Origin: an uncultured Clostridia bacterium | Lineage (GTDB): Bacteria; Bacillota; Clostridia; Christensenellales; Maliibacteriaceae | Direction: 5' to 3' | DNA length: 28,018 nucleotides | Assembly: GCA_934613185.1 (NCBI GenBank) | Contig: CAKTSO010000008.1 | Span: 1 to 28,018 of the forward strand | Part shown: piece by piece, positions 16,114 to 22,960 of the stretch | Layout: the number at the start of each line of letters is the position of its first letter | Position numbering within the stretch: the stretch's first letter is position 1 | The notes under the pieces: model-generated | Told to the model about the DNA's origin: nothing | Database searches by the model: none | What the model saw: only the letters and a program-made list of their open reading frames with translations | Position numbers and translations under genes: made by a program

Positions 16114-16593
16114 ATGGAAGCATTTTTTCTGCACCTGGCGCAGATCGGCTGCGCGAAGGAGATCGTCGTGTTTTTGTCTTCGTTGTTTCCGATTTGGGAA
16201 CTGAAAGGCGCGATCATTTTGGGGCAGGCCTGGGGGCTTTCACCGTGGGTGAGCTACGCGCTGTCGCTGGCAGGTTCGAGCCTGTCGGCGGTGATCCTGC
16301 TGCTGTTCCTGCGGCCCGTGATCCGCTGGATGTACAAAACGCGCGCGCTGTGCCGCTTTGCCGCGTGGCTGGAACGCCGCGGCGAGAAAAAGAGCGACAG
16401 CGTGACCAAATATGAGACGTTCGGCCTGTTTTTGTTCGTGGCGGTGCCGCTGCCGACGACGGGCGTGTGGACGGGGTCTTTGATCGCGGCGGTGCTGGAA
16501 ATGCCGCTGAAGCGTTCGATCCCGGCGGTGCTGATCGGAAACGTGATCGCGGGGCTTGCGATCATGCTGATCTACGGCGTGCTGACGCTGTGA
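16114..16593 (+). CDS. Small multi-drug export family membrane protein (COG2426)
   Basis: The 159-residue integral membrane protein matches the putative small multi-drug export family. Hydrophobic segments lie near residues 17-38, 44-68, 102-126 and 134-157, with a basic cytoplasmic loop (about 70-100). Family hallmarks are the early PIWELKGAI (residues 26-34) and VPLPTTGVWTGSL (111-123), probable re-entrant loops resembling those of DedA-type proteins. Export activity is a database name only; the substrate is not established. The ribosome site is weak (AAGGAAAG). It lies 35 bases before metK under a consensus promoter, so it leads the metK-recD2 operon. Confidence 0.85.
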   Translation: MEAFFLHLAQIGCAKEIVVFLSSLFPIWELKGAIILGQAWGLSPWVSYALSLAGSSLSAVILLLFLRPVIRWMYKTRALCRFAAWLERRGEKKSDSVTKYETFGLFLFVAVPLPTTGVWTGSLIAAVLEMPLKRSIPAVLIGNVIAGLAIMLIYGVLTL

Positions 16594-16628
16594 GCGATTG
16601 TCGAAAGTAAAAATGGAGGGTTCGATCA

Positions 16629-17798
16629 ATGAGTGAAAAAATTCTGTTTTCCAGTGAATCGGTGACGGAAGGTCATCCGGATAAAGTTTGCGACCAGATT
16701 TCCGACGCGGTGCTTGACGCGATGCTTGCGCAGGATCCCAATGCGCGCGTGGCGTGCGAGACCTGCGCGACGACGGGCGTCGTGTTCGTCATGGGCGAGA
16801 TCACGACGGCGGGGTATGTCGATATTCCCGGCATCGTGCGAAAGACCGTCTGCCGCATCGGATACGACAGTGTCGAGACCGGTTTTGACGGCAACACCTG
16901 CGCCGTTTTGACGGCGATCAACGAGCAAAGCGGCGACATCGCAATGGGCGTCGACCGCGCGCTCGAGACGCGCCGGGACGGCGACAAGGCCGACATCGGC
17001 GCGGGCGACCAGGGCATGATGTTCGGCTACGCCTGCGATCAGACGGAGGCCCTCATGCCGCTTCCGATCATGCTGGCGCACGACCTTTCCCGCCGCCTGG
17101 CGGATCGCCGCCGCGACGGTTCCATGCCATATCTTCTTCCCGACGGTAAGGGCATGGTGACGGTGGAGTACGAGGGCGACCGCCCCGTGCGCGTGGACTC
17201 GATCGTCGTTTCCGCGCAGCATCGTCCCGACGTCTCGATGGACGAGCTGACCGCGGGCATTCGAAAGAACATCATCATGGCGGGCGACGTGGCCGAGTGG
17301 ATGGACGACAACACCCGCATTCTGATCAACCCGACGGGGCGCTTCTGCGTGGGCGGCCCCACGGGCGACTCGGGCCTGACCGGCCGCAAGCTCATCGTCG
17401 ACACCTACGGCGGCTACTGCCGTCACGGCGGCGGCGCGTTCTCCGGCAAGGATCCGACGAAGGTCGACCGCAGCGCGAGTTACGCGGCGCGCTATGTCGC
17501 GAAGAACATCGTCGCGGCAGGTCTTGCGACCAAGTGCGAGGTCATGCTGGCCTACGCCATCGGCGTGGCGCATCCGGTGGCCGTGCAGGTCGACTGCTTC
17601 GGTACGGAGAAGGTCTCGACCGACCGCCTGTCCGCGGCGGTGCGCAAGGTCTTTGATCTTCGCCCCGCGGCGATCATCGAGACGCTCAACCTTCGCCGCC
17701 CGATCTACGAGGCGACGGCGGCTTACGGCCATTTCGGACGCGACATCTTCCCGTGGGAGAAGACAGACCGCGCGGAAAGCCTGCAAAAAGCGCTGTGA
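16629..17798 (+). CDS. metK: S-adenosylmethionine synthetase
   Basis: This 389-residue enzyme makes S-adenosylmethionine from methionine and ATP, supplying cellular methyltransferases. Signatures include the N-terminal ESVTEGHPDK, the MetK pattern GAGDQGMMFGYA, CVGGPTGDSGLTGRK, and the phosphate-binding GGGAFSGKDPTKVDRSAAY-like stretch (here SASYAARY). Length matches the family (about 380-400). GGAGGG (16615-16620) precedes ATG 16629. Only 35 bases separate it from the membrane-protein gene, leaving no room for a SAM riboswitch or T-box directly upstream. Its stop overlaps the recD2 GTG start by four bases (GTGA), so the two are coupled. Confidence 0.97.
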   Translation: MSEKILFSSESVTEGHPDKVCDQISDAVLDAMLAQDPNARVACETCATTGVVFVMGEITTAGYVDIPGIVRKTVCRIGYDSVETGFDGNTCAVLTAINEQSGDIAMGVDRALETRRDGDKADIGAGDQGMMFGYACDQTEALMPLPIMLAHDLSRRLADRRRDGSMPYLLPDGKGMVTVEYEGDRPVRVDSIVVSAQHRPDVSMDELTAGIRKNIIMAGDVAEWMDDNTRILINPTGRFCVGGPTGDSGLTGRKLIVDTYGGYCRHGGGAFSGKDPTKVDRSASYAARYVAKNIVAAGLATKCEVMLAYAIGVAHPVAVQVDCFGTEKVSTDRLSAAVRKVFDLRPAAIIETLNLRRPIYEATAAYGHFGRDIFPWEKTDRAESLQKAL

Positions 17799-20014
17799 GC
17801 GAAGAAAAAGACAACAGCATCATCGAGGGCGTGATTACGGCCGTCGTCTATAAAAACGACGACAACGGTTACGCGGTGGTAGAGGTTACGGATGACGACG
17901 GCGGCGAGATCACCGCTGTCGGCATCCTTTCTCTGTTTGAGGTGGGGGAACGCGTCTCGATGCGCGGCCGGTATGTCGAGCATCCGACCTACGGGCAGCA
18001 GTTCAAGGTCGAGTCCTGCGAGACGATTCTGCCGACGGATCTGGCAGGGATCGAACGTTATCTCGGAAGCGGCCTTGTCAAGGGGATCGGACCTTCCACA
18101 GCGAAGGCAATCGTCTATCATTTCGGACGCGACACGCTCGATATCATGATGTATGCGCCGCATCGACTGGAGGAGATCCCCGGCATCGGCGCGGTCAAAT
18201 GCGCGAAGATCGCCGAATCCTTCCGGGAACAGCAGCAGATGCGCGACACGATGGTCTTTTTGCAGGGGCATGGCGTGTCCCCGCTTTATTCCGTCAAGAT
18301 TTATAAGCAATACGGCGACGCTTCGAGAAAACTGATCGAAGACAATCCCTATCGTCTGGCGGACGAAATCGAAGGGATCGGTTTTTTGAGCGCCGACCGT
18401 ATCGGCAGAAGCCTCGGCATCGAGGACGAGGACGACCGCCGCGTGACGGCGGGGCTGAGCTATACGCTCGTGCGGGCGATGGACTACGGCCATGTCTGTC
18501 TGCCGCAGGAAAAATTGAAAGAAGACGCCATGCGGCTTTTGAACGTCGGGCAGCAGAGCGTCGAGCGTGCGCTGAGCGTGCTTTTGATCAACGGCGCGCT
18601 CGTGCAGCAGCGCGTGGACGATGTGGATTATATCTATCGTCCCGTCATGCTCGAGTCGGAACGCTACACGGCGCGGCGGCTGTGCGAGATCGCGCAGCAG
18701 GAGCCGGACGTCGTGCCCGACGCGGACGAGCGCATTGCCCGCGCCGAGGAAAAACTGTCGCTCGATTTGGCGGACGCGCAGCGCGAAGCGGTGCGCCGCG
18801 CGCTGACGAGCCCGCTTTGCGTCATCACCGGTGGCCCCGGCACGGGCAAGACGACGATTCTGCGCGCGGTGCTCGAAGTGCTGGAATCGCTGGAACTGGA
18901 AGTGCTTCTTGCGGCGCCGACAGGACGCGCGGCCAAGCGGATGCAGGAGGCGACGGGGCGCGAGGCGAGCACGATCCACCGCATGCTCGAATACATGAGC
19001 GGCGACGGCGGCGCGGCGAGCTTCAACCGCGACGAGGACTATCCGCTCGATGCCGACGTGGTGATTGTCGACGAGTGTTCGATGGTCGATCTTTTCCTGA
19101 TGAACCGACTGCTTCGCGCGCTGCCGCAGGGCGCGCGGCTGATTCTGGTCGGCGACCGCGATCAGCTGCCGAGCGTCGGGCCGGGCAATGTTCTGCGCGA
19201 CGTGATCGATTCCCAAATCGCGGATTGCACGATGCTCACGCAGATCTTCCGTCAGGCGCAGGAAAGTCTGATCGTCGTCAACGCGCACAGAATCAACGAC
19301 GGGGAGTATCCCGAACTGTTCAACCGCAAATCCGACTTCTTTTTCGAGCGGCAGCCGAGCGCAACGGCCGCGGCGCAGAGCGTCGTGGAATTATGCCAAA
19401 GAAGACTGCCGTCCTTTACGGGGCTCGACGTCTTCGACGGCATTCAGGTCCTGGCGCCGATGAAAAAGGGCGACGCGGGCGTCAATCGATTGAACGCGCT
19501 TTTGCAGCAGGCGCTCAATCCCAAGACGCACGACAAGGACGAGCTCGTCGTGGGGCAGAATGTCTTCCGCCGGGGCGACAAGGTCATGCAGGTCAAGAAC
19601 AACTATCATATCGAATGGACGCGCGGCGACGATTTCGGCGAGGGCGTCTACAACGGCGACATGGGCGTCGTCAGCCGGATCGATCGGGAAGAGCGGTCCT
19701 TGTATGTGACGCTCGAGGACGAACGCGAGGTCTGCTACGCCTTCGACGAATGCGATCAGCTTCAAATCGCCTACGCCGTGTCCGTTCATAAATCGCAGGG
19801 CAGCGAATATCCCGTCGTCGTCATGCCGATCTGCGGCGGCGCGCCGATGCTGATGACGCGCAACCTCCTTTATACGGCGCTGACCCGCGCAAAAAGGATG
19901 GTCGTGCTCGTCGGCAGCGAACGGAGCATTTGTGCCATGGTGGACAACAATCGCATCGACACGCGCTACGGCTGCCTTCGCCAGAGGCTTGCGGCGGGCA
20001 ATGCGGCGGAATAA
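17795..20014 (+). CDS. recD2: RecD2 family ATP-dependent 5'-3' DNA helicase
   Basis: RecD2 (739 residues) is the RecD-like helicase of bacteria lacking RecBC; it acts in replication-fork maintenance and repair. An N-terminal OB-like region is followed by tandem helix-hairpin-helix motifs (GIGPSTAKAIV, PGIGAVKCAKI). Walker A is GGPGTGKT (residues 346-353), Walker B is VVIVDECSMVD, and the C-terminus carries AYAVSVHKSQGSEYPVV and NLLYTALTRAKRMVVLVG. GTG 17795 is chosen because it gives a short N-terminus and overlaps the metK stop; an upstream in-frame start would lie inside metK and has no ribosome site. A strong terminator follows. Confidence 0.95.
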   Translation: MSEEKDNSIIEGVITAVVYKNDDNGYAVVEVTDDDGGEITAVGILSLFEVGERVSMRGRYVEHPTYGQQFKVESCETILPTDLAGIERYLGSGLVKGIGPSTAKAIVYHFGRDTLDIMMYAPHRLEEIPGIGAVKCAKIAESFREQQQMRDTMVFLQGHGVSPLYSVKIYKQYGDASRKLIEDNPYRLADEIEGIGFLSADRIGRSLGIEDEDDRRVTAGLSYTLVRAMDYGHVCLPQEKLKEDAMRLLNVGQQSVERALSVLLINGALVQQRVDDVDYIYRPVMLESERYTARRLCEIAQQEPDVVPDADERIARAEEKLSLDLADAQREAVRRALTSPLCVITGGPGTGKTTILRAVLEVLESLELEVLLAAPTGRAAKRMQEATGREASTIHRMLEYMSGDGGAASFNRDEDYPLDADVVIVDECSMVDLFLMNRLLRALPQGARLILVGDRDQLPSVGPGNVLRDVIDSQIADCTMLTQIFRQAQESLIVVNAHRINDGEYPELFNRKSDFFFERQPSATAAAQSVVELCQRRLPSFTGLDVFDGIQVLAPMKKGDAGVNRLNALLQQALNPKTHDKDELVVGQNVFRRGDKVMQVKNNYHIEWTRGDDFGEGVYNGDMGVVSRIDREERSLYVTLEDEREVCYAFDECDQLQIAYAVSVHKSQGSEYPVVVMPICGGAPMLMTRNLLYTALTRAKRMVVLVGSERSICAMVDNNRIDTRYGCLRQRLAAGNAAE

Positions 20015-20032
20015 TTCAATGAAATCGGATCG

Positions 20033-20076
20033 ACGCACGGGTGCGGAAATTTTGGTTTCGCACCCGTGCGTTTTTT
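20033..20076 (+). terminator. Terminator of the metK-recD2 operon
   Basis: ACGCACGGGTGCG (20033-20045) pairs perfectly with CGCACCCGTGCGT (20059-20071). One bulged base and three more A-T pairs extend the stem inward, and TTTTTT follows. Its 5' flank (20011-20032) belongs to the shared terminator family described in the findings. Confidence 0.93.
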
Positions 20077-20109
20077 GATCGGCGGGAGCGCGAAGTATGC
20101 GTTTTCAAC

Positions 20110-20138
20110 TTGACAGAACGGCATCGGTGCGCTATGAT
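20110..20138 (+). promoter_or_regulatory. Promoter of the cold-shock gene
   Basis: TTGACA (20110-20115), 17 bases and TATGAT (20133-20138). It predicts a transcription start near 20145 and thus a long 5' leader of about 115 bases, as is usual for csp genes. Confidence 0.85.
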
Positions 20139-20169
20139 AGGGAATGTATTCAAGATGATTGCTTTCGTT

Positions 20170-20220
20170 CACATGTAATGCGAATTGGCTTGATTGATTT
20201 GCAATACATGTGTTTTTGTT
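20170..20220 (+). promoter_or_regulatory. Leader hairpin of the cold-shock mRNA, followed by a T-run
   Basis: CACATGTA (20170-20177) pairs with TACATGTG (20205-20212). After an A-A mismatch, seven more pairs (TGCGAAT with ATTTGCA, one G-U) lead to an 11-base loop. TTTTTGTTTT follows the 3' arm. The stem is A/U-rich and so marginally stable. It could be a temperature-sensitive attenuator or a folding switch. Confidence 0.6.
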
Positions 20221-20260
20221 TTATCGGAAGGATACAAATTTAAAATGGAGGTACCAAAAG

Positions 20261-20473
20261 ATGAATACTGGTACGGTCAAATGGTTCAACAACGAAAAAG
20301 GTTATGGCTTCATTGCCAACGACAACGGCGGCGATGACGTTTTCGTTCATTTCTCCGCGATCGTCGCGGACGGCTTCAAGACGCTTGCCGAGGGCCAGAA
20401 GGTCACCTTCGACGTCGAACCCGATCCCAAGAACAGCCGCAAGCTGCGCGCCGTGAACGTCCGCGTTGCGTAA
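20261..20473 (+). CDS. csp: Cold-shock domain protein
   Basis: The 70-residue protein is a single cold-shock domain, a five-stranded barrel that binds single-stranded RNA and DNA and melts mRNA structure. RNP1 is KGYGFI (residues 13-18) and RNP2 is VFVHFSAI (27-34); the start MNTGTVKWFNNEKGYGFI is characteristic. Length is typical (65-70). ATG 20261 is preceded by GGAGGT (20247-20252). The gene is monocistronic with its own promoter, a long structured leader and a terminator, and it lies between recD2 and comF. Which csp paralogue it represents cannot be decided. Confidence 0.95.
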   Translation: MNTGTVKWFNNEKGYGFIANDNGGDDVFVHFSAIVADGFKTLAEGQKVTFDVEPDPKNSRKLRAVNVRVA

Positions 20474-20501
20474 TTGCAATTAAAAAAGTCAAAACAAAAA
20501 G

Positions 20502-20545
20502 AAGCGACTGCCCGTCTTGACGACCGGCGGCCGCTTTTTTATAAT
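20502..20545 (+). terminator. csp terminator with an embedded comF promoter
   Basis: An imperfect 14-position stem (20502-20515 with about 20521-20535) ends in TTTTTT (20535-20540). The same bases contain TTGACG (20517-20522) in the hairpin loop and TATAAT (20540-20545) after the T-run, separated by exactly 17 bases, a good sigma-A promoter for comF. Confidence 0.75.
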
Positions 20546-20586
20546 TTTCAAAAAACGACGGAACATGACGGAAGGAGGGGAAACGG

Positions 20587-21318
20587 ATGACGGGTCTGTT
20601 TCGTGCGATCGCGGACACGATCGCACCGCCCGATCTGACGTGCGCGGTCTGCGGCGGCGAGCGGGATGTTCTGCGCGGATTCGGCGTCTGCCGCGCGTGC
20701 GCCAAGACGCTTCGGCCGCTGAACGAGACCGTCTGCGTTGCGCCGAATGTCGAAGCGATATCCGCGTTCGTCTATGAAGAAAACGCGGCGAAACTCGTGC
20801 ATGATTTGAAATACGGCGCGAAAGGAGACGCGGCCTATGTGCTCGGCGCGTTTATGGCGGCGCGCTGCGAGGATCTGAAGCGTTCGGATTTCGTCGTCGT
20901 TCCCGTTTCCATGCATCCGCGCCGTTATCTTTCGCGCGGGTTCAACCAATCGGTCTATCTTGCGCGGGAGGTCTCGTCGCGGCTTTCTCTTCCCGTCTGC
21001 AGCGCGCTTTGCAAGACACGCAACACGCCGCATCAAACGGGATTGGACGCCAAAAGCAGAAGTGAAAATCTTCTTGACAGCTGGCGCGTGAAAGATCGCG
21101 CCGCCGAGCGAATCAAAGGTCGTCCCGTGCTTTTGATCGACGACGTTCGCACGACCGGCGCGACGATCCGCACCTGCGCGAAGGCGCTTTTGTCGGCCGG
21201 CGCTTCGCGCGTTCTGGCGCTCACCGCGGCGGGAACGCAGAAAGATGCCGAGCGACGTGAAGTTTCCGAAAACGAAGCCTTTTTTCGCGAAAACAATCCA
21301 AAGCAAGACAAAAGTTGA
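20587..21318 (+). CDS. comF: ComF family phosphoribosyltransferase-like protein
   Basis: The 243-residue protein has the ComFC layout. An N-terminal four-cysteine zinc finger (C19, C22, C35, C38) is followed by a type I phosphoribosyltransferase domain with the PRPP loop VLLIDDVRTTGAT (about residues 181-193). ComFC is needed for DNA uptake during natural transformation in several bacteria and binds nucleotide or DNA; its exact reaction is unsettled. The start at 20587 follows GGAAGGAGGGG (20570-20580). It lies directly before the structured RNA, an arrangement (comFC next to raiA RNA and raiA/hpf) known in Bacillota. Confidence 0.92.
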   Translation: MTGLFRAIADTIAPPDLTCAVCGGERDVLRGFGVCRACAKTLRPLNETVCVAPNVEAISAFVYEENAAKLVHDLKYGAKGDAAYVLGAFMAARCEDLKRSDFVVVPVSMHPRRYLSRGFNQSVYLAREVSSRLSLPVCSALCKTRNTPHQTGLDAKSRSENLLDSWRVKDRAAERIKGRPVLLIDDVRTTGATIRTCAKALLSAGASRVLALTAAGTQKDAERREVSENEAFFRENNPKQDKS

Positions 21319-21320
21319 AG

Positions 21321-21349
21321 TTGCTTTTTTGAGGGTGCAAAGGTATAAT
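21321..21349 (+). promoter_or_regulatory. Promoter of the structured RNA
   Basis: TTGCTT (21321-21326), 17 bases and TATAAT (21344-21349), starting two bases after the comF stop. Transcription would begin near 21356, exactly at the outer helix of the RNA. Confidence 0.8.
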
Positions 21350-21355
21350 GAGTCC

Positions 21356-21580
21356 ACTGCATGATTTTCGGGTCTGTGGTTGAAAGTCGATGCCAGACGC
21401 AGGCAAAGCGATCCGCGTAAGCAGGCCAAAAGGGCCGGCGATCATGGTGCGTCCTAGAAGTAAGTCCGTCCACGCGCGCGGCGCGTGAGAGAAGCAGTAG
21501 TGAGAGGCGAATGCCGGGTAGCGAACCTTCCGGGCGGCGGGTGCGGGGGCAAAGACCAGGTCAGCCGAAAGCCATGCAAT
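21356..21580 (+). ncRNA. raiA RNA: Large structured non-coding RNA, probably raiA RNA
   Basis: This stretch has no plausible reading frame but has a good promoter ending where it begins. Its ends pair: TGCATG (21358-21363) with CATGCA (21573-21578), one A-C mismatch, then 21365-21371 with 21565-21571, making a 14-layer closing helix around about 220 bases. CTG (21374-21376) can continue with CAG (21562-21564). Internal hairpins include GGCC-AAAAG-GGCC (21424-21436) and CACGCGC-GCG-GCGCGTG (21471-21487). Unpaired-looking purine-rich stretches (about 21450-21465, 21488-21510) separate them. Known biology: raiA RNAs of Bacillota and Actinobacteria lie beside comFC and raiA/hpf genes, which is the context here. 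The family name rests on context and size, not on a covariance match. No T-run follows, so it may also lead into the zinc-ribbon mRNA. Confidence 0.72.
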
Positions 21581-21605
21581 AACAGATTTCAAAGGAGAAC
21601 CAAAC

Positions 21606-21902
21606 ATGTACGAAGACAAGACTCTCGTGTGCAGAGACTGCGGCGCGGAATTTGTTTTCACCGCCGGTGAACAGGAATTCTATGCGCAGAAGGGGTTCCA
21701 GAACGAGCCCGTCCGCTGCAAGGCCTGCCGCGACGCTCGCAAAAACAGCCGTGCAAACGGCGGCAGCAGCGCTCCGCGCGAGATGCATGAAATCGTCTGT
21801 GCCGCCTGCGGCAAGGTCGATCATGTGAGCTTCCTGCCCCGCGACGATCGTCCGGTTTACTGCAAGGCCTGCTATCAGGCGATGCGTGAGTCCTCTCGTT
21901 AA
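21606..21902 (+). CDS. Small double zinc-ribbon protein
   Basis: The 98-residue protein carries two CxxC...CxxC zinc ribbons: C9, C12, C38, C41 (LVCRDCGAEFVFTAGEQEF...RCKACR) and C65, C68, C86, C89 (VCAACGK...YCKACY). They are joined by a short Ser/Asn/Gly-rich linker (about 46-58). The first half matches the zinc-ribbon family often found in Clostridia (zf_Tbcl type). Such proteins are thought to bind nucleic acid or ribosomes, but no function is established. ATG 21606 follows AAAGGAG (21591-21597), and no separate promoter was seen after the structured RNA, so it is probably on the same transcript. It ends in a strong terminator. Confidence 0.85.
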   Translation: MYEDKTLVCRDCGAEFVFTAGEQEFYAQKGFQNEPVRCKACRDARKNSRANGGSSAPREMHEIVCAACGKVDHVSFLPRDDRPVYCKACYQAMRESSR

Positions 21903-21928
21903 CGAATCGCTCCTTCAATAACGAGCAA

Positions 21929-21985
21929 GCGCCCCGCGCTCTTTCGGTCTTTTCGATCGAAGAGGCGGGGCTTTGTTCTTTCTGT
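21929..21985 (+). terminator. Terminator of the RNA/zinc-ribbon unit
   Basis: GCCCCGC (21931-21937) pairs with GCGGGGC (21965-21971), continued by CTCTTTCG with CGAAGAG (one bulge). A T-rich tail (TTTGTTCTTTC) follows. Confidence 0.85.
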
Positions 21986-22056
21986 TTTTATACGATCTCA
22001 TGGTATTTGCACGGTGCCCGCAGACAGGAATTTTTTCAAAAATTTTCCGCGCGAAA

Positions 22057-22085
22057 AAAGGAAGCGGGAGAGATTCGGCGAATAG
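22057..22085 (+). promoter_or_regulatory. Sigma-H-like promoter of hpf
   Basis: AAAGGAAGC (22057-22065) matches the sigma-H -35 pattern RNAGGAWWW at seven of nine positions. GGCGAATAG (22077-22085) matches the -10 pattern RNNGAATWW at eight of nine, with an 11-base spacer. No good sigma-A promoter was found in this gap. In B. subtilis the equivalent gene (yvyD/hpf) is transcribed by sigma-H and sigma-B. Confidence 0.5.
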
Positions 22086-22102
22086 ATACAATAACAAACA
22101 CG

Positions 22103-22151
22103 GAAGCGGTGCCCGGCGACAAAGTCGGATGACTGCTTTGCCGGGCGCTTC
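22103..22151 (+). promoter_or_regulatory. Leader hairpin upstream of hpf
   Basis: GAAGC (22103-22107) and GCCCGGC (22111-22117) pair with GCCGGGC (22140-22146) and GCTTC (22147-22151), with a three-base bulge. AAAG and CTTT can extend the stem inward. No T-run follows; the AAAGGAG ribosome site begins eight bases later, so this is a 5' structural element rather than a terminator. Confidence 0.6.
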
Positions 22152-22174
22152 TAAAGTGAAAGGAGTGACCGTAC

Positions 22175-22717
22175 ATGAAGTTTACCATCAGCAGCAAGAA
22201 CATGACTCTTACGGATAACCTGAGAGATCTGTTTGAGAAAAAAGCGGGCAAGCTGGAGCGCTATCTGCGCCCGGAGACCGAAGTGCTGGTGACGTTCTCA
22301 CGCGAAGGCGCAAGAGAGTCGATCGAAGTGACGATTCCTTTTGAATGCGGGCTTCTTCGCGCGGAGGAAACAGGGTATGACATTTACACGTCGGTCGACG
22401 CAGTGCTGGCGAAGATCGAAAAGCAGATCCGCCGCTATCGCACGCGCCTGGACCGCCGCTTAAAGGAGGACGCTTTTGCGGCAGACGCGCCGCTTTATTT
22501 TGAAGCCGACGACGAAGAAGAGGGCGAGGAAGAATACAGGATCGTCCGCACGAAACGCTTCGCCGTCAAGCCCATGGACGCGCACGAGGCCATCGCCCAG
22601 ATGCAGATGCTGGGCCATAGCTTCTTCGTCTATCTGGATGCAGAGACCGGTGCGGTCAACGTCGTTTATAAACGCCGCGACGGCAATTTCGGTCTGATCG
22701 AACCCGAGATCGATTAA
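22175..22717 (+). CDS. hpf: Ribosome hibernation promoting factor, long form
   Basis: Long HPF (180 residues) binds the 30S decoding region and pairs two ribosomes into inactive 100S dimers in stationary phase or stress. The N-terminal HPF/RaiA domain (about 1-100) begins MKFTISSKNMTLTDNLRDLFEKKAGKLERYL. An acidic linker follows (about 110-120). The C-terminal dimerisation domain (about 122-178) contains RTKRFAVKPMDAHEAIAQMQMLGHSFFVYLD and VVYKRRDGNFGLIEP. Length and both domains match the long form found outside gammaproteobacteria. ATG 22175 follows AAAGGAG (22159-22165). It sits behind a sigma-H-like promoter and close to the putative raiA RNA, consistent with growth-phase control. secA, a frequent downstream neighbour in Bacillota, is absent. 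Confidence 0.96.
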   Translation: MKFTISSKNMTLTDNLRDLFEKKAGKLERYLRPETEVLVTFSREGARESIEVTIPFECGLLRAEETGYDIYTSVDAVLAKIEKQIRRYRTRLDRRLKEDAFAADAPLYFEADDEEEGEEEYRIVRTKRFAVKPMDAHEAIAQMQMLGHSFFVYLDAETGAVNVVYKRRDGNFGLIEPEID

Positions 22718-22781
22718 ATTTTAAAAAAGGCCGCAGCGATAAGGGACGTTTTCCCGGGAAAAACAAATATCGCGGCCGCGG

Positions 22782-22807
22782 GCCGGGGGCGAAAGCTCCC
22801 GGCTTTT
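22782..22807 (+). terminator. Terminator of hpf
   Basis: GCCGGGGGC (22782-22790) and GCTCCCGGC (22795-22803) form nine pairs (one wobble) closing a GAAA tetraloop, then TTTT. Just upstream (22729-22781) a GGCC...GGCC stem encloses a perfect 14-base palindrome (22749-22762). Confidence 0.85.
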
Positions 22808-22879
22808 CTATGGAATGGCCGGGACTGCAAAAGAAGATAGCAAAAGCGGACGAAACCCGTGAAATCCCGCGCTTTTGCG

Positions 22880-22908
22880 TTGACAAGCGGGGAAGTCTAT
22901 GCTATTGT
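22880..22908 (+). promoter_or_regulatory. Promoter of the rpmG-secE-nusG operon
   Basis: TTGACA (22880-22885), 17 bases and TATTGT (22903-22908). Immediately upstream, GCAAAAGCG (22840-22848) and CGCTTTTGC (22870-22878) form a perfect 9-base inverted repeat ending one base before the -35 box. Confidence 0.75.
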
Positions 22909-22960
22909 AATATGGTATCTCTGATAAAAGGGAGCAATCTGCCGACGGAGGTGTTTCACA

